DNA of 64,000 nucleotides from JAIEPW01 sp964406035 (GTDB taxonomy: Bacteria > Acidobacteriota > Terriglobia > Bryobacterales > Bryobacteraceae): NCBI GenBank assembly GCA_964406035.1, contig CAYOQB010000003.1:1-64000 (forward strand), in the 5' to 3' direction. The notes beneath the pieces are model-generated. The model did not search any database and was not told where the DNA came from. It saw only the letters and a list, made by a program, of their open reading frames with translations. Positions within the stretch are counted from its first letter, which is position 1. Every line of letters starts with the position of its first letter. The position numbers were made by a program, and so were the translations under genes. This document shows, one piece after another, positions 1 to 8,652 of this stretch.

Positions 1-704
1 GCCGGGTCAAGATGTACACCCGCGAGGTGCCCATCTTCGACGCCTTCAACATCTCGAACGAACTGGAGAAGGCGTTGCGGCCGAAGGTGTGGCTGAAGTC
101 CGGCGGCTACATTGTCATCAATCAGACCGAAGCTCTGGTCGCCATCGATGTGAACACCGGCAAGTTCGTGGGCAAGTCGAACCGGCTGGAAGACACCATC
201 GTCAAGACCAACACCGAGGCGATCAAGGAAATCGTGAGGCAGGTGCGGCTGCGCGACCTCGGCGGCATCATCGTGATCGATTTCATCGACATGGATGAGC
301 GCAAGAATCGCCAGAAGGTGATGCAGACGCTCGAAGAGGCAATGCGCGCCGACCGCGCCCCGTACAAGATCCTGCAGTTTAACGATTTCGGACTTGTGGC
401 GATCACACGGAAGCGCGTGAAGCAGTCGCTGGAGCGGACGCTGTGCGCCCCGTGCCCGTACTGCGAGGGCGCGGGTTACGTGAAGAGCGTGCAGACCGTG
501 ATCGGGGAGATCCTGCAGGAAGCCGCCAAGATGGCCAAGCTGGTGGAAGGCAAGGACGTGCTGCTTCGCGTGCACCCCGACGTCGCCAAGGTGCTGAAGT
601 CCCACCAGAACCGTTTCCTCGAGGAGCTGGAGGAAACGCTGGGGCGTCCGGTGCTGGTGAAGGGCGATCCCGCCATTCACCACGAAAAGTACGACATGGC
701 CTGA
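1..704 (+). CDS. rng: Ribonuclease E/G family endoribonuclease, 5'-truncated by window edge
   Basis: The reading frame is open from base 3, so the gene starts outside the window and only about 233 C-terminal residues are visible, against roughly 490-520 in the family. The visible part holds the catalytic core: AIDVNTGKFVGK and IVIDFIDMD contain the two aspartates that bind magnesium in RNase E/G. A CPYCEGAG element corresponds to the zinc-link cysteines that join subunits. RNase E/G enzymes cut single-stranded RNA at AU-rich sites in rRNA maturation and mRNA decay. The C-terminus (RVHPDVAKVLKS...) is the usual RNase G-type tail with no long disordered degradosome scaffold. The ATG at base 12 is internal, not the start. 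A strong terminator follows 12 bases after the stop codon. Confidence 0.93.
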   Translation, partial: RVKMYTREVPIFDAFNISNELEKALRPKVWLKSGGYIVINQTEALVAIDVNTGKFVGKSNRLEDTIVKTNTEAIKEIVRQVRLRDLGGIIVIDFIDMDERKNRQKVMQTLEEAMRADRAPYKILQFNDFGLVAITRKRVKQSLERTLCAPCPYCEGAGYVKSVQTVIGEILQEAAKMAKLVEGKDVLLRVHPDVAKVLKSHQNRFLEELEETLGRPVLVKGDPAIHHEKYDMA

Positions 705-716
705 TCGACCTCGGCA

Positions 717-745
717 AAACGAGGCCCCGGATGGGGGCCTCGTTT
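717..745. terminator. Bidirectional intrinsic terminator between convergent genes
   Basis: A perfect 12-bp stem (left arm AAACGAGGCCCC at 717-728, right arm 734-745) closes a 5-base loop. A-rich and T-rich ends flank the GC core on both sides. It lies between the stop of the RNase gene and the stop of the convergent PRC-barrel gene, so it can serve both strands. The downstream T-run is only three bases, so efficiency is a guess. Confidence 0.8.
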
Positions 746-761
746 CCCGAGGGGGAGAGAA

Positions 762-1418
762 TCAGCGGCGCTCGCGCCGATCCGGGTCTGAGTGAAGGTC
801 GTCGACCTTCGGCTCCACCCGCCGTGCTTTGTCCCGAACCTGCTCGGTTCGCTCCTCCACGTCCTTGGTCACCACCACTTCCTCCACGACGCGTGCATCG
901 CGGCTGACTACTGCTTCTTCGCGGGATTCCGATGCTTCCGCCCCCTGGCGCGCAGCCTCGAAGTCCTCCTGCGTAGCCCGCCGGTCCGCCGGTACTCTCT
1001 CCACGTGGACCTCGGTCCGCCGGAGAGACACGTTCTCCTCAATGGGACGTTCCGTGACTTCCGAGCGCACACGGACGCCGCCCGAAGACACCTCCCGTTT
1101 GCCCACCTGGACCACTTCCTCAATAACCGGCACGCGGATCTCCTGACGGTGATCCCCCTGCCGCGAACCGCTTCGGCCGCGGGAGGGTCCGTGCCCGTGG
1201 AGCACCACATCGTCCCCGCGGATTTCGATGTCTTCCACCGGCAGTTCCGCGCCGGTGTCCAGCACAACCGACTCAACTCGCTTACTGTCCGTGTCCGCGA
1301 TCATGTCCCGGATCTGGCCGATCTGCCTGCCGTCCTCGGAACGGAGCATCCATCCGCGGATGTCCTTGTCCTGGTCGCTCAACTTCCAGTCTTGAAGATT
1401 ATGAAGTCGTTCTCTCAT
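762..1418 (-). CDS. PRC-barrel / DUF2382 (YsnF-AvaK type) stress protein
   Basis: The protein has 218 residues. Residues about 10-75 form a PRC-barrel-like module (KDIRGWMLRSEDGRQIGQI, then a VVLDTGAELPVEDIEI strand region). Residues about 95-190 are rich in charged residues with the pattern RVPVIEEVVQVGKREVSSG and RPIEENVSLRRTEVHVER, typical of the DUF2382 family fused to PRC barrels. Such proteins are general-stress or desiccation-associated and their biochemical role is unknown. No signal peptide is seen. Upstream on the minus strand is an AGAGGAA ribosome site about 8 bases before the ATG. The gene lies 22 bases after the membrane-protein gene and is probably co-transcribed with it. The charged tail could also be read as low-complexity sequence. 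Confidence 0.8.
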   Translation of the reverse strand: MRERLHNLQDWKLSDQDKDIRGWMLRSEDGRQIGQIRDMIADTDSKRVESVVLDTGAELPVEDIEIRGDDVVLHGHGPSRGRSGSRQGDHRQEIRVPVIEEVVQVGKREVSSGGVRVRSEVTERPIEENVSLRRTEVHVERVPADRRATQEDFEAARQGAEASESREEAVVSRDARVVEEVVVTKDVEERTEQVRDKARRVEPKVDDLHSDPDRRERR

Positions 1419-1440
1419 AAAGCTATTCCTCTCTCTGCCG

Positions 1441-1974
1441 CTAGGGACGGCTCACCACTTCCAGCCGGTTGGCATGGATATAGACACGCTGGTTCTCCAG
1501 TTGTGCCCGCATATTCTCGCCCACGTTCCAGCGCGACCGGGCTTCGTCGAAGCCAGGGAAGCGGCGCACGTCACCCCAGATGCGCACGGTCTGGCCGGCA
1601 TTAATGTCGTACCGTCCTTCCGTGGCTCCAGGAGTGGGCTGCTGATCCAGCACCACCAGCATCTGCTGACCGTTGCCGCTCACCCAGAACGTGCGATCCC
1701 CGGTCACGCTGGTGACGCTGACCGGGTCGCTGAGCTCGACTCTGCGTCCCTCCAGGGAGGCGACGTCGCCCGCGAACAGCGCGTTGGCTGTCGTAACGGT
1801 GCCGGCTGTTGTCGCGGCCGGCATGGTCGCGTCCTGCGCGGGATAGTACGCCCTGTTTTCCGGTTCGCGCGCATCCACAATCCACCAGATGATCGCGCCA
1901 ACCAACAATGCGGCGAGGAGCCAAACCCACCAAGGGATTCCGCCGGATCTGCGTTCTACTGCGATTTCCGCCAT
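1441..1974 (-). CDS. Small single-pass membrane protein with soluble C-terminal domain, unknown function
   Basis: The protein has 177 residues. One transmembrane helix is clear at about residues 14-33 (WWVWLLAALLVGAIIWWIV), followed by a Pro/Ala/Thr-rich linker. A predicted beta-rich domain follows at about residues 65-175, with phrases such as RRVELSDPVSVTSV, RTFWVSGNGQQMLVVLD and GQTVRIWGDVRRF. These resemble OB-fold-like 'nucleic acid-binding/tRNA_anti-like' envelope proteins, but I do not recognise a specific family. The start is well supported by a full AAGGAGGT site (minus strand, near 1981-1988) 7 bases before the ATG. It is the first gene of a probable two-gene unit with the PRC-barrel gene, which suggests an envelope or stress role (inference). 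Confidence 0.7.
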   Translation of the reverse strand: MAEIAVERRSGGIPWWVWLLAALLVGAIIWWIVDAREPENRAYYPAQDATMPAATTAGTVTTANALFAGDVASLEGRRVELSDPVSVTSVTGDRTFWVSGNGQQMLVVLDQQPTPGATEGRYDINAGQTVRIWGDVRRFPGFDEARSRWNVGENMRAQLENQRVYIHANRLEVVSRP

Positions 1975-2150
1975 AATGATTACCTCCTTGAGGCGGGGGA
2001 TCCCGCCGTTTCCGTCGTCACCCAGAAGACATCTGGGCGCAACGCAAGGCTACCCGAATCGGCACAAAGAAATGCTGGATAGTCGATCTGCTGTGCGCTC
2101 ACGGCGAGATCGGGAATCGGAGGATGGCTTGCGTATGTAGCTGACTGCGT

Positions 2151-4028
2151 CTAATAGCGGAGATCGGGGACCCGCCTCAGCAAACCGCGCAGGCGCAGAG
2201 TCTCAGCAATGGCGCGGTCGGCGAGGATCTCCGCCGCGCCGGGCTCGGCTTCCCGCAGCTGCTGCCCCCCCGGGGCGGTCATGACGATCGTGCTGCTGCA
2301 CTCGCTCCGATCCCCGAAGCGCACTACCAGCGCCTTGGGCATCTCGCTGTTCAGCGCGGCGATACAGAAATCACCGACGACAATGGTGTCGAGCACGAAC
2401 GGCTCCTCGGGAGTCGTGAATCGGTGAGCGGTGCTGCTCCAGGCGAGCTTGCCGGGTGCCTGCGCCGCCGCACGAGATTGCCTCGCCGCCGGCGGTGCGC
2501 TGGCCGGCGCCAGAACGCCCGCCGCACCCAGGTACGCGAGAGGCTGCCCGCTGCTATCCTCCACCCGAAGGAAGCCGCTTCCGCCGGCGATCCGCGCTTC
2601 CCGCAGCTCTGCGTCCGGCGTGATGTCCGGAATGCGAATCCGCACCAGCCCAGGCTCGTCATCCAGACTTGCCAGCGCGATCCGGGCATCGCCTGAAACC
2701 AGCAGCAGTTCGCGGTTGCCGGCGCGTTCCGTGTATCGCGCCCGCAGGGGACCGCTGCCTTCGGCTCGATGCACCGTCGTAATTTTGCGCACCGGGTTGG
2801 CGGGTGTCGCGGGACCGGAGCCCGCGAGTTCCCGAATCATCGCCAGACCACGGTGGATCATCTCTTCACCGGCGCCCACTTCGATGCGCGTGATCATATT
2901 GTCAGCGCCGTATCCTCCGCGAACCGCGGCGTGCATCGTCGGGACGTAGTTCACGTTGTCATTGCAGTAGCCCAGGAAGTAGGTATAGGGCAGCGGCGAA
3001 TGCGCCCGCAGGTACATCTGGAACTCGACGAACGGCTCGGCGGGCATTCCCGCAAACGCGAACTGCTGGTTCAGAACCAGCGCGGTCACCGGAATTTGGA
3101 GAGGCTCGCCCCAGAGCGGATAGCGCGGGATGGGACGCCTCCCCGTTTTTTCGATCAGCGTCCTGGTCTGCTCCGCGTCATAGCGGTATCCGAATTCGAC
3201 GTTCTGCACCTTCACGCCGACGCTGGGTGAAGCTGCCGCGGGCTGGATCTGCCTGGCGGTACGCACCACCTCCTGGCCGAGCTTGCGCCCGGTTTCCTTC
3301 ATGCGCTCCACAGCGCCCTCGTTCAGCGGGTTCTTGTCGAAATAGGGATTGATGTCGCCCGCGCCCCCTTGCAGGAAGAACGCAACCGCGCCGGGGAACG
3401 CCGCTTCAATGGTCTTGCGCATCTCCCCGGGGAAGTCCGCCGAGTAGTCCAGGTTGTCGGGGCCGAACACCACCGGATGGCAGGCGTAGTTGGCCAGAAT
3501 CGCGATGGGCCTTCCGCGGAGATCGTTGACGCGAATCACCCCGACGCTCGGGTCCACCGGGAAGCTGGAGGCAGCCGTCTCATTACGCCACCACATCACC
3601 GCGGGGCCGCTCACGGGAACGTGCCTGCGGTTGAAGCCGATCTGGACGTTGCCCCATCCGGCGCCGATCCGCGCGGGCGCTTGCTTGCGCCGCGCTTCTT
3701 CAATCGCCCGGGCGATCCTGTCCACCAGCATGCGATTCCACTCCGCAAGCTCGCCGAAGGAGGGTCCGGAATGCGTGTGGGATGCGACGAAGATCACGTC
3801 CTGAACTCCGCCCCGCCGCGCCCGCTCCCGGACCGCTTCCATCTCCGGCTTCAGCGGAACGAAGATCAGGTCGAGAGTCACCAGCGCGGCGGCGCGCCTG
3901 CCGTCGTCGAATGTGATCACCTGTGCGTACAGCGGATCCAGCGTCGCTCGCGCGGCGCGGTTCGCGCTGGAGTAACCGGCCAGCTGCACCCCGGGCGGCG
4001 GCGTGATGTCCACGCGGGAAACACCCAC
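2151..4028 (-). CDS. Neutral/alkaline ceramidase N-domain-like hydrolase lacking the ceramidase nucleophile
   Basis: The 625 residues resemble the neutral ceramidase N-terminal domain: VDITPPPGVQLAGY at the start, a zinc-type SHTHSGP motif near residue 84, ANYACHPV and GMPAEPFVEFQ. In true ceramidases the nucleophilic serine lies in a GDVSPN motif. Here the matching motif is GGAGDINPYF, with Asn in place of Ser, so ceramide hydrolysis should not be assumed. The GTG at 4028 is the first standard start. The frame stays open upstream, and a CTG at 4082, overlapping the stop of the preceding acylase gene as CTGA, would add a hydrophobic signal-peptide-like stretch (LRLGLLLLPACLSAAEL). The real protein is therefore probably longer and exported. 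It is coupled to the acylase gene upstream. Confidence 0.75.
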   Translation of the reverse strand: MGVSRVDITPPPGVQLAGYSSANRAARATLDPLYAQVITFDDGRRAAALVTLDLIFVPLKPEMEAVRERARRGGVQDVIFVASHTHSGPSFGELAEWNRMLVDRIARAIEEARRKQAPARIGAGWGNVQIGFNRRHVPVSGPAVMWWRNETAASSFPVDPSVGVIRVNDLRGRPIAILANYACHPVVFGPDNLDYSADFPGEMRKTIEAAFPGAVAFFLQGGAGDINPYFDKNPLNEGAVERMKETGRKLGQEVVRTARQIQPAAASPSVGVKVQNVEFGYRYDAEQTRTLIEKTGRRPIPRYPLWGEPLQIPVTALVLNQQFAFAGMPAEPFVEFQMYLRAHSPLPYTYFLGYCNDNVNYVPTMHAAVRGGYGADNMITRIEVGAGEEMIHRGLAMIRELAGSGPATPANPVRKITTVHRAEGSGPLRARYTERAGNRELLLVSGDARIALASLDDEPGLVRIRIPDITPDAELREARIAGGSGFLRVEDSSGQPLAYLGAAGVLAPASAPPAARQSRAAAQAPGKLAWSSTAHRFTTPEEPFVLDTIVVGDFCIAALNSEMPKALVVRFGDRSECSSTIVMTAPGGQQLREAEPGAAEILADRAIAETLRLRGLLRRVPDLRY

Positions 4029-4078
4029 CAGGAGTTCGGCCGCGGACAGGCACGCGGGAAGCAGCAGAAGCCCGAGCC

Positions 4079-6076
4079 TCAGAACACCAGCTCCTTTCTG
4101 GACTCCACAACTTTCTCCAGGTCCCTGCGTCTTCCGAAGTAGGTGTCCTTCGCGATCCCCTTCGAAAACAGCTTCTCCGCCTGATCATCGAAGTGCGGTG
4201 ACTTGGGATCATCGCTCTGGCCGAGCGGAAGAATCATATAAGACCGCGGAACCGGCTTCCTCAGTTGGATGATCTGTGTTTGCGTCTGGCCGCCGACCCC
4301 GATCATGAGGTCGCCGCGCTTCTGGAAGGTGATGTTGCGCGGTGTCGACATGCCCGCTTCCGCCACATTGCCTCCTCCGACGGGCCAGTGCCGCGGCGAC
4401 CCCTCGCGTCCCACGCGGAAGTACGTTCCATAGGTTGCGCCCGCCGGGAACTCGGACTTCAGGCGCCGCTCGGCCTGCACCAGCGCCTCACTGATCTTGT
4501 CGTGGGTCAGCGATTCGGGAGGCTCCGCCGCCGCCGAAAGCTGCCGGTCCCCCAGCGCCATCTTGAAGAGATAGAACGCGAGAGCCGCGCGGGAATCCGG
4601 TTCGCTGCGGCGATCCCAGGAAACCAGCATCTGCGCGAACCCCGAGTCCGACGCCTTCCGGATGCGATCCTGCCACAGGCCGGCTTTGTAGACCTCGGTG
4701 GAGAACGCGATCTTCACCATATCCTCGATGGTCAGATTCTGCGCGGCGTCCAACTGGTCCCGCGTCATCGCCGCGCGCTGCGACGGCGGCCGCCGGGAAT
4801 CGTTGTACAGCCACGGCTGCGATTCCCATTTCTCCGGGGTGAGCGGCGAGTCCTTCAGCATGTTCACCGGGGAGGTGTTGTTGTTCTGCATGTAACCCTG
4901 GGGAGGATTTTCGAGCTGAACCAGATCCTGGAGCTTGTGGACGCCCAGCCACTCGCATTCGCCGTCGCCCCGCATCGGCCGCGTATGATCACAGCCCGCC
5001 TTACGGATCGGCACCCGGCCGTTGCGCAGGTAGTAAATGTCGCCATCCACGGTGGACACCATGATGTTCTGCGCCATGTATTGCAGGTTCGCCAGCGCTT
5101 TCTTCATCTCCGCCAGGTTCTTCGCCGTGGTCATTTGCCATGCCTGCTCGATCAGGCCGATCTCGCTGTGATACGGCGTTGCCATGGAGTACGCCTTGCC
5201 GTCCTTGTGAGCCCAGATGGGGCCGTGATGCGTGTACTCGATGGCTACTTCCCGGGGCCTCCCCCCTTTCACCGCGATGGTCTCCTTCACCACGGTGACC
5301 GGCTTCCATTCGCCCTTGAAGAGATACTTGCCGTCCTTCACCGTTTCCTCGAACACATCGGCCGTGTCGGGTCCACCCGTGGTCATCGCCACGGACACGT
5401 GATACGAGTGGCCGAGCGTGGGGAACGGCAGGCCCACGCGAGCCCCGCCGGAATACGCCATCTCCCCGCCATACACGCGGGTCTCCCAATATCGTGTTTC
5501 GCCGTACCAGCTCAGATGCGGATCCACCACCGCCAGCGGCGCCTTGGCCTGGGTGCGCGAGGGCGCCACCAGCATCTGGTTGGAGCCGCGGTACATGATC
5601 GGGTCGGGCTCGATGCCGCCGCGGCGAAGATCGGCCGCCGCGTCGCCCTGGTGCCAGCTCCAGATGGTGAAGCGGCTGTACCCCACAATTTGCGCCGGGG
5701 TGACCTTGAATCCCCAGGCCGGCAGCTTCGCGGGATTCTCTTCGATATAACGGTTGATACCGCGCACGTAGGCCTCGATGATGGCTCGCGTCTTCGGCTG
5801 CAGCGTTTTGTACTTTTCTTCCGCGATGCGGCGATGGCCCCACATGCGTTGCAGGAAGTCGTGCCGGTACCAATCTTCGCCGAACGCCTCGGCCATGGTG
5901 CCGTCGGACTTGCGCAGGTTGCGCATCAGCTCCTCCAGCCGGTCCTCCGCCTGTGCGTATCCGGAGGCGAACGCGGCTCCCTCGGCAGTCTTGGCGAAGA
6001 TGTGCGCGACTCCGAAGTTGTCCCGCAGGATTTCCACTTTTTCCGCGGCGACGGCGGCGCTGGCCGCCAAGAGCAT
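4079..6076 (-). CDS. Penicillin acylase-family (S45, Ntn-hydrolase) protein, start at scaffold gap
   Basis: The visible 665 residues begin at an ATG that abuts the N gap, so the true N-terminus may lie in the missing sequence. The tail of a signal peptide (LLAASAAVAAEKVEI) is visible. S45 enzymes are made as a precursor and self-cleave before a serine that becomes the N-terminal nucleophile. Here that is Ser165 in YRGSNQMLV. The alpha-chain region shows DNFGVAHIFAKT and the long helix segment YAQAEDRLEEL, while VDPHLSW, THHGPIW and NNNTSPVN follow in the beta-chain. Substrates in the family include beta-lactams, acyl-homoserine lactones and other N-acyl amides, and the sequence does not decide among them. 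Export to the periplasm is likely. The gene overlaps or abuts the ceramidase-like gene, indicating one operon. Confidence 0.85.
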   Translation of the reverse strand: MLLAASAAVAAEKVEILRDNFGVAHIFAKTAEGAAFASGYAQAEDRLEELMRNLRKSDGTMAEAFGEDWYRHDFLQRMWGHRRIAEEKYKTLQPKTRAIIEAYVRGINRYIEENPAKLPAWGFKVTPAQIVGYSRFTIWSWHQGDAAADLRRGGIEPDPIMYRGSNQMLVAPSRTQAKAPLAVVDPHLSWYGETRYWETRVYGGEMAYSGGARVGLPFPTLGHSYHVSVAMTTGGPDTADVFEETVKDGKYLFKGEWKPVTVVKETIAVKGGRPREVAIEYTHHGPIWAHKDGKAYSMATPYHSEIGLIEQAWQMTTAKNLAEMKKALANLQYMAQNIMVSTVDGDIYYLRNGRVPIRKAGCDHTRPMRGDGECEWLGVHKLQDLVQLENPPQGYMQNNNTSPVNMLKDSPLTPEKWESQPWLYNDSRRPPSQRAAMTRDQLDAAQNLTIEDMVKIAFSTEVYKAGLWQDRIRKASDSGFAQMLVSWDRRSEPDSRAALAFYLFKMALGDRQLSAAAEPPESLTHDKISEALVQAERRLKSEFPAGATYGTYFRVGREGSPRHWPVGGGNVAEAGMSTPRNITFQKRGDLMIGVGGQTQTQIIQLRKPVPRSYMILPLGQSDDPKSPHFDDQAEKLFSKGIAKDTYFGRRRDLEKVVESRKELVF

Positions 6077-6176
6077 NNNNNNNNNNNNNNNNNNNNNNNN
6101 NNNNNNNNNNNNNNNNNNNNNNNNNNNNNNNNNNNNNNNNNNNNNNNNNNNNNNNNNNNNNNNNNNNNNNNNNNNN
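6077..6176. other. Assembly scaffold gap (100 N)
   Basis: Exactly 100 undetermined bases separate the divergent acylase and S9 peptidase genes. A round 100 usually marks a gap of unknown length. The 5' end of the acylase gene and its promoter are probably lost here, and additional sequence could be missing. Confidence 0.99.
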
Positions 6177-6198
6177 CCTCACCCGCGCCGAACGGCGA

Positions 6199-6204
6199 TA
6201 TACT
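6199..6204 (+). promoter_or_regulatory. -10-like hexamer TATACT before S9 peptidase gene
   Basis: TATACT differs from the TATAAT consensus at one base and ends 9 bases before the ATG at 6214. No Shine-Dalgarno sequence lies between. A start site about 7 bases after the hexamer would give a leaderless or nearly leaderless mRNA. The -35 region falls in or next to the N gap and cannot be judged. Confidence 0.5.
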
Positions 6205-6213
6205 TCTGCAATC

Positions 6214-8262
6214 ATGAGAGTCCATCTGCTGGCCCTGCTTTGCGCCCCATTGTTCGCCGCGCCGCTCGAAAAATTTCTGGCGGTCTCCTTCCCGCAAGAC
6301 CTCGTGGCCGCGCCCGGCGGCGGCAAAGTGGCCTGGATGATGAATGAGCGGGGCCCCCGCAACGTGTGGGTCGCGGAAGCGCCGGACTGGAAGGGACGCC
6401 GCCTGACCTCCTACACCGCGGACGACGGCCAGGAGATCGGCGAACTTTCTTTCACTCCCGACGGCAAGGCCATCCTATTCACCCGCGGCGGCGACCTGGA
6501 AACACGCCGCGACATTCCGAATCCCACCTCGAGTCCCCAACCTGTCGAGCAGGCGATCTTCCTCGTGCAACTCGCCGGCGGAGCGCCGCGCAAACTGACC
6601 GACGGTAACTCGCCGGTTCTCTCGCCCAAAGGCGACCGCCTGGTGTTTTCCAGGTCGGGCGCGCTGTGGAGCATGATGCTCGACGGCTCCGATAAGCCCG
6701 CGCAGTTGATCCACGGCAAGGGCCGTATCGGATCGGCGCGATTCTCGCCTGACGGGACGATGCTCGCGATCGTGAACGGGCGCGGCACGCATGGCTATGT
6801 GGGTGTGTATCGCTTTGCCGACAAGTCGCTCCGCTATCTGGATCCCAGCGTTGATACGGACCGCGAGCCCGCCTGGTCCCCTGATGGCAAGCAGGTGGCG
6901 TTCATGCGGATCGCCGCTTCCAGCCGCGCCTTCTCCTTCGGTCCGGTGCGCGAAGCCGAGCCCTGGTCCATTCGCGTGGCCGACGTCGCGACCGGTGCGG
7001 GACGCCAGGTCTGGAAGGCGGAGAGAGGGCCGGGCAGCGCATTCTCCCCGATCGTCGGCGACTCCCAGGTCATGTGGGCCGAAGGCGGCAACCTCGTGTT
7101 CCCCTGGGAGAAGACCGGCTGGAAGCACCTGTACAAAGTCAGCATCAGGGGCGATCGAGCCGTCGAGTTGACCAACGGGAAGTGCGAAGTGGAGCATGCC
7201 TCGCTCAGCGGGAACGGCTCGCGCGTACTCTGGTCCTCGAACTGCGGCGATATCGATCGCCGTCACATCGGCGCGACGAAGATCGCCGATAATTCGCAGG
7301 AGCAGGTGACGAAGGGCAGCGGCTTGGAGTGGTCCCCTGTGGACGCCGGCGGCGGAGTGATCGCGATCATGCGCAGCGACTGGAAGCTGCCGGCGCGTCC
7401 CGCCGTGTCGATCAATGGCGCGGTGAAGGATCTGGCTCCGGATGCGATTCCGTCCGACTTCCCGGCCGTTGAGATGGTGGAGCCGCAGCAGGTGATCTTC
7501 CCCTCCGCCGACGGCATGCCGATTCACGCGCAGTTATTTCTTCCCCGCAATGCCACGGGCAAGCGGCCCGCCATTGTTTTCTATCACGGCGGATCGCGGC
7601 GCCAGATGCTGCTCGGCTGGCACTACATGTATTACTACTCGAACACCTACGCGATGAATCAGTACTGGGCGAGCAAAGGGTATGTCGTTTTAAGTGTGAA
7701 TTATCGCAGCGGGACCGGGTATGGCATGGAGTTTCGCGAAGCCTTGGACTACGGCGCCACCGGCGCCAGTGAGGTGCAGGATGTGATCGGCGCGGCTCTT
7801 TATCTGCGAACGCGCAATGATGTGGATGCCACGCGCATTGCTTCCTGGGGCGGCTCCTACGGTGGGTATCTCACCGCCATGGCCCTGGCTCGGGCCAGCC
7901 ATTTGTACGCGGCGGGCGTGGACATCCATGGCGTGCACGACTGGAACGTCGTGATCCGCAACTTCGTGCCTGCCTATGATCCGGAGAAGCAGCGCGAGGT
8001 TTCGCGTGTTGCGTTCGCCAGCTCGCCGATGGCGTCGGTGAATAGCTGGAAGTCGCCGGTGCTGCTCATTCACGGCGATGACGATCGCAATGTGCCGTTC
8101 TCGGAATCGGTGCGGCTCGCCGAGTCGCTGCGCAAGCAGGGGGTCGAGTTTGAGCAGGTCGTGTTCCCGGACGAAGTACACGACTTCCTCACCCACGCGC
8201 ATTGGTTGCAGGCGATGCGGGCGGCGGATGATTTCCTCGGGCGTAAGTTGAAAAATCCGTAG
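6214..8262 (+). CDS. Secreted S9-family (prolyl oligopeptidase/DPP-type) peptidase
   Basis: The protein has 682 residues starting at ATG 6214 with a signal peptide (MRVHLLALLCAPLFAAP). Residues about 20-420 form a WD40/beta-propeller region with repeated SPDG motifs (FTPDGKAILF, FSPDGTMLAI, WSPDGKQVAF). The C-terminal alpha/beta-hydrolase domain carries the nucleophile Ser548 in GGSYGG, an acid in LLIHGDDDRNVP and the histidine in DEVHDFLTH, a complete catalytic triad. S9 enzymes cut short peptides, often after proline, and here it likely acts outside the cytoplasm. Longer open frames crossing the N gap are artefacts. The gene diverges from the acylase operon. A stem-loop repeat begins 4 bases after the stop codon. 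Confidence 0.9.
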   Translation: MRVHLLALLCAPLFAAPLEKFLAVSFPQDLVAAPGGGKVAWMMNERGPRNVWVAEAPDWKGRRLTSYTADDGQEIGELSFTPDGKAILFTRGGDLETRRDIPNPTSSPQPVEQAIFLVQLAGGAPRKLTDGNSPVLSPKGDRLVFSRSGALWSMMLDGSDKPAQLIHGKGRIGSARFSPDGTMLAIVNGRGTHGYVGVYRFADKSLRYLDPSVDTDREPAWSPDGKQVAFMRIAASSRAFSFGPVREAEPWSIRVADVATGAGRQVWKAERGPGSAFSPIVGDSQVMWAEGGNLVFPWEKTGWKHLYKVSIRGDRAVELTNGKCEVEHASLSGNGSRVLWSSNCGDIDRRHIGATKIADNSQEQVTKGSGLEWSPVDAGGGVIAIMRSDWKLPARPAVSINGAVKDLAPDAIPSDFPAVEMVEPQQVIFPSADGMPIHAQLFLPRNATGKRPAIVFYHGGSRRQMLLGWHYMYYYSNTYAMNQYWASKGYVVLSVNYRSGTGYGMEFREALDYGATGASEVQDVIGAALYLRTRNDVDATRIASWGGSYGGYLTAMALARASHLYAAGVDIHGVHDWNVVIRNFVPAYDPEKQREVSRVAFASSPMASVNSWKSPVLLIHGDDDRNVPFSESVRLAESLRKQGVEFEQVVFPDEVHDFLTHAHWLQAMRAADDFLGRKLKNP

Positions 8263-8266
8263 CCGG

Positions 8267-8295
8267 ATCGGTGCCTGGTGGTGCCAGGCACCGAT
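8267..8295. repeat. Stem-loop repeat, copy 1 (GGTGCC...GGCACC type)
   Basis: A perfect 12-bp stem (ATCGGTGCCTGG at 8267-8278 pairing with 8284-8295) closes a TGGTG loop. It starts four bases after the S9 peptidase stop, so it may also protect the mRNA 3' end or act as a terminator, although no T-run follows. A second copy with the same loop lies at 8588-8612. Confidence 0.85.
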
Positions 8296-8587
8296 CGGGT
8301 CGCACGCGAGCCCAGATCTCCAGCAATGTTAATGAGTTGGCTTGTGGAAATCAGCGCCCCGGAATTGGCCCCCAGTTGCTTCTCCCGCGATTTCTGAACA
8401 GTGTTCTTCACGGCCCATAATTCGCCGAACGCCCCCTGTTTTCACCCTTCCCCAACGCGATGTTAGTTCTGGGGCGAACTGCTTCCGGAAAGGTAGGGGG
8501 TATCACGATGACAGCAATTTCGCACATCCGCCAAATCGCCGCAAGCTCCTCACCCAAAACGCCTTTGCCTGAATCCCACCCTCCCAT
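8296..8587. other. Gene-free spacer between two stem-loop repeats
   Basis: About 290 bases with no convincing coding frame: the short open frames show no recognisable domain, and no good ribosome site precedes any of them. I see no tRNA, terminator T-run or riboswitch-like structure. Together with its flanking hairpins it could be a short non-autonomous repeat unit, but no target-site duplication was found. Confidence 0.5.
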
Positions 8588-8612
8588 CGGTGCCAGGTGG
8601 TGCCTGGCACCG
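8588..8612. repeat. Stem-loop repeat, copy 2
   Basis: A perfect 10-bp stem (CGGTGCCAGG at 8588-8597 with 8603-8612) has the same TGGTG loop as the copy at 8267-8295. Within the stem the base pair T-A of copy 1 is replaced by A-T here, a compensatory change that keeps pairing. It sits about 40 bases before the alpha/beta-hydrolase start. Confidence 0.85.
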
Positions 8613-8652
8613 ACCGGGAGAGACGGAACCTCCGGCGAGCCGTCTCATCCCC

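Noticed and set aside
5953..6213. Long open frames running through the N gap
   Set aside because: They exist only because undetermined bases contain no stop codons. The S9 gene has a good signal peptide beginning at 6214.
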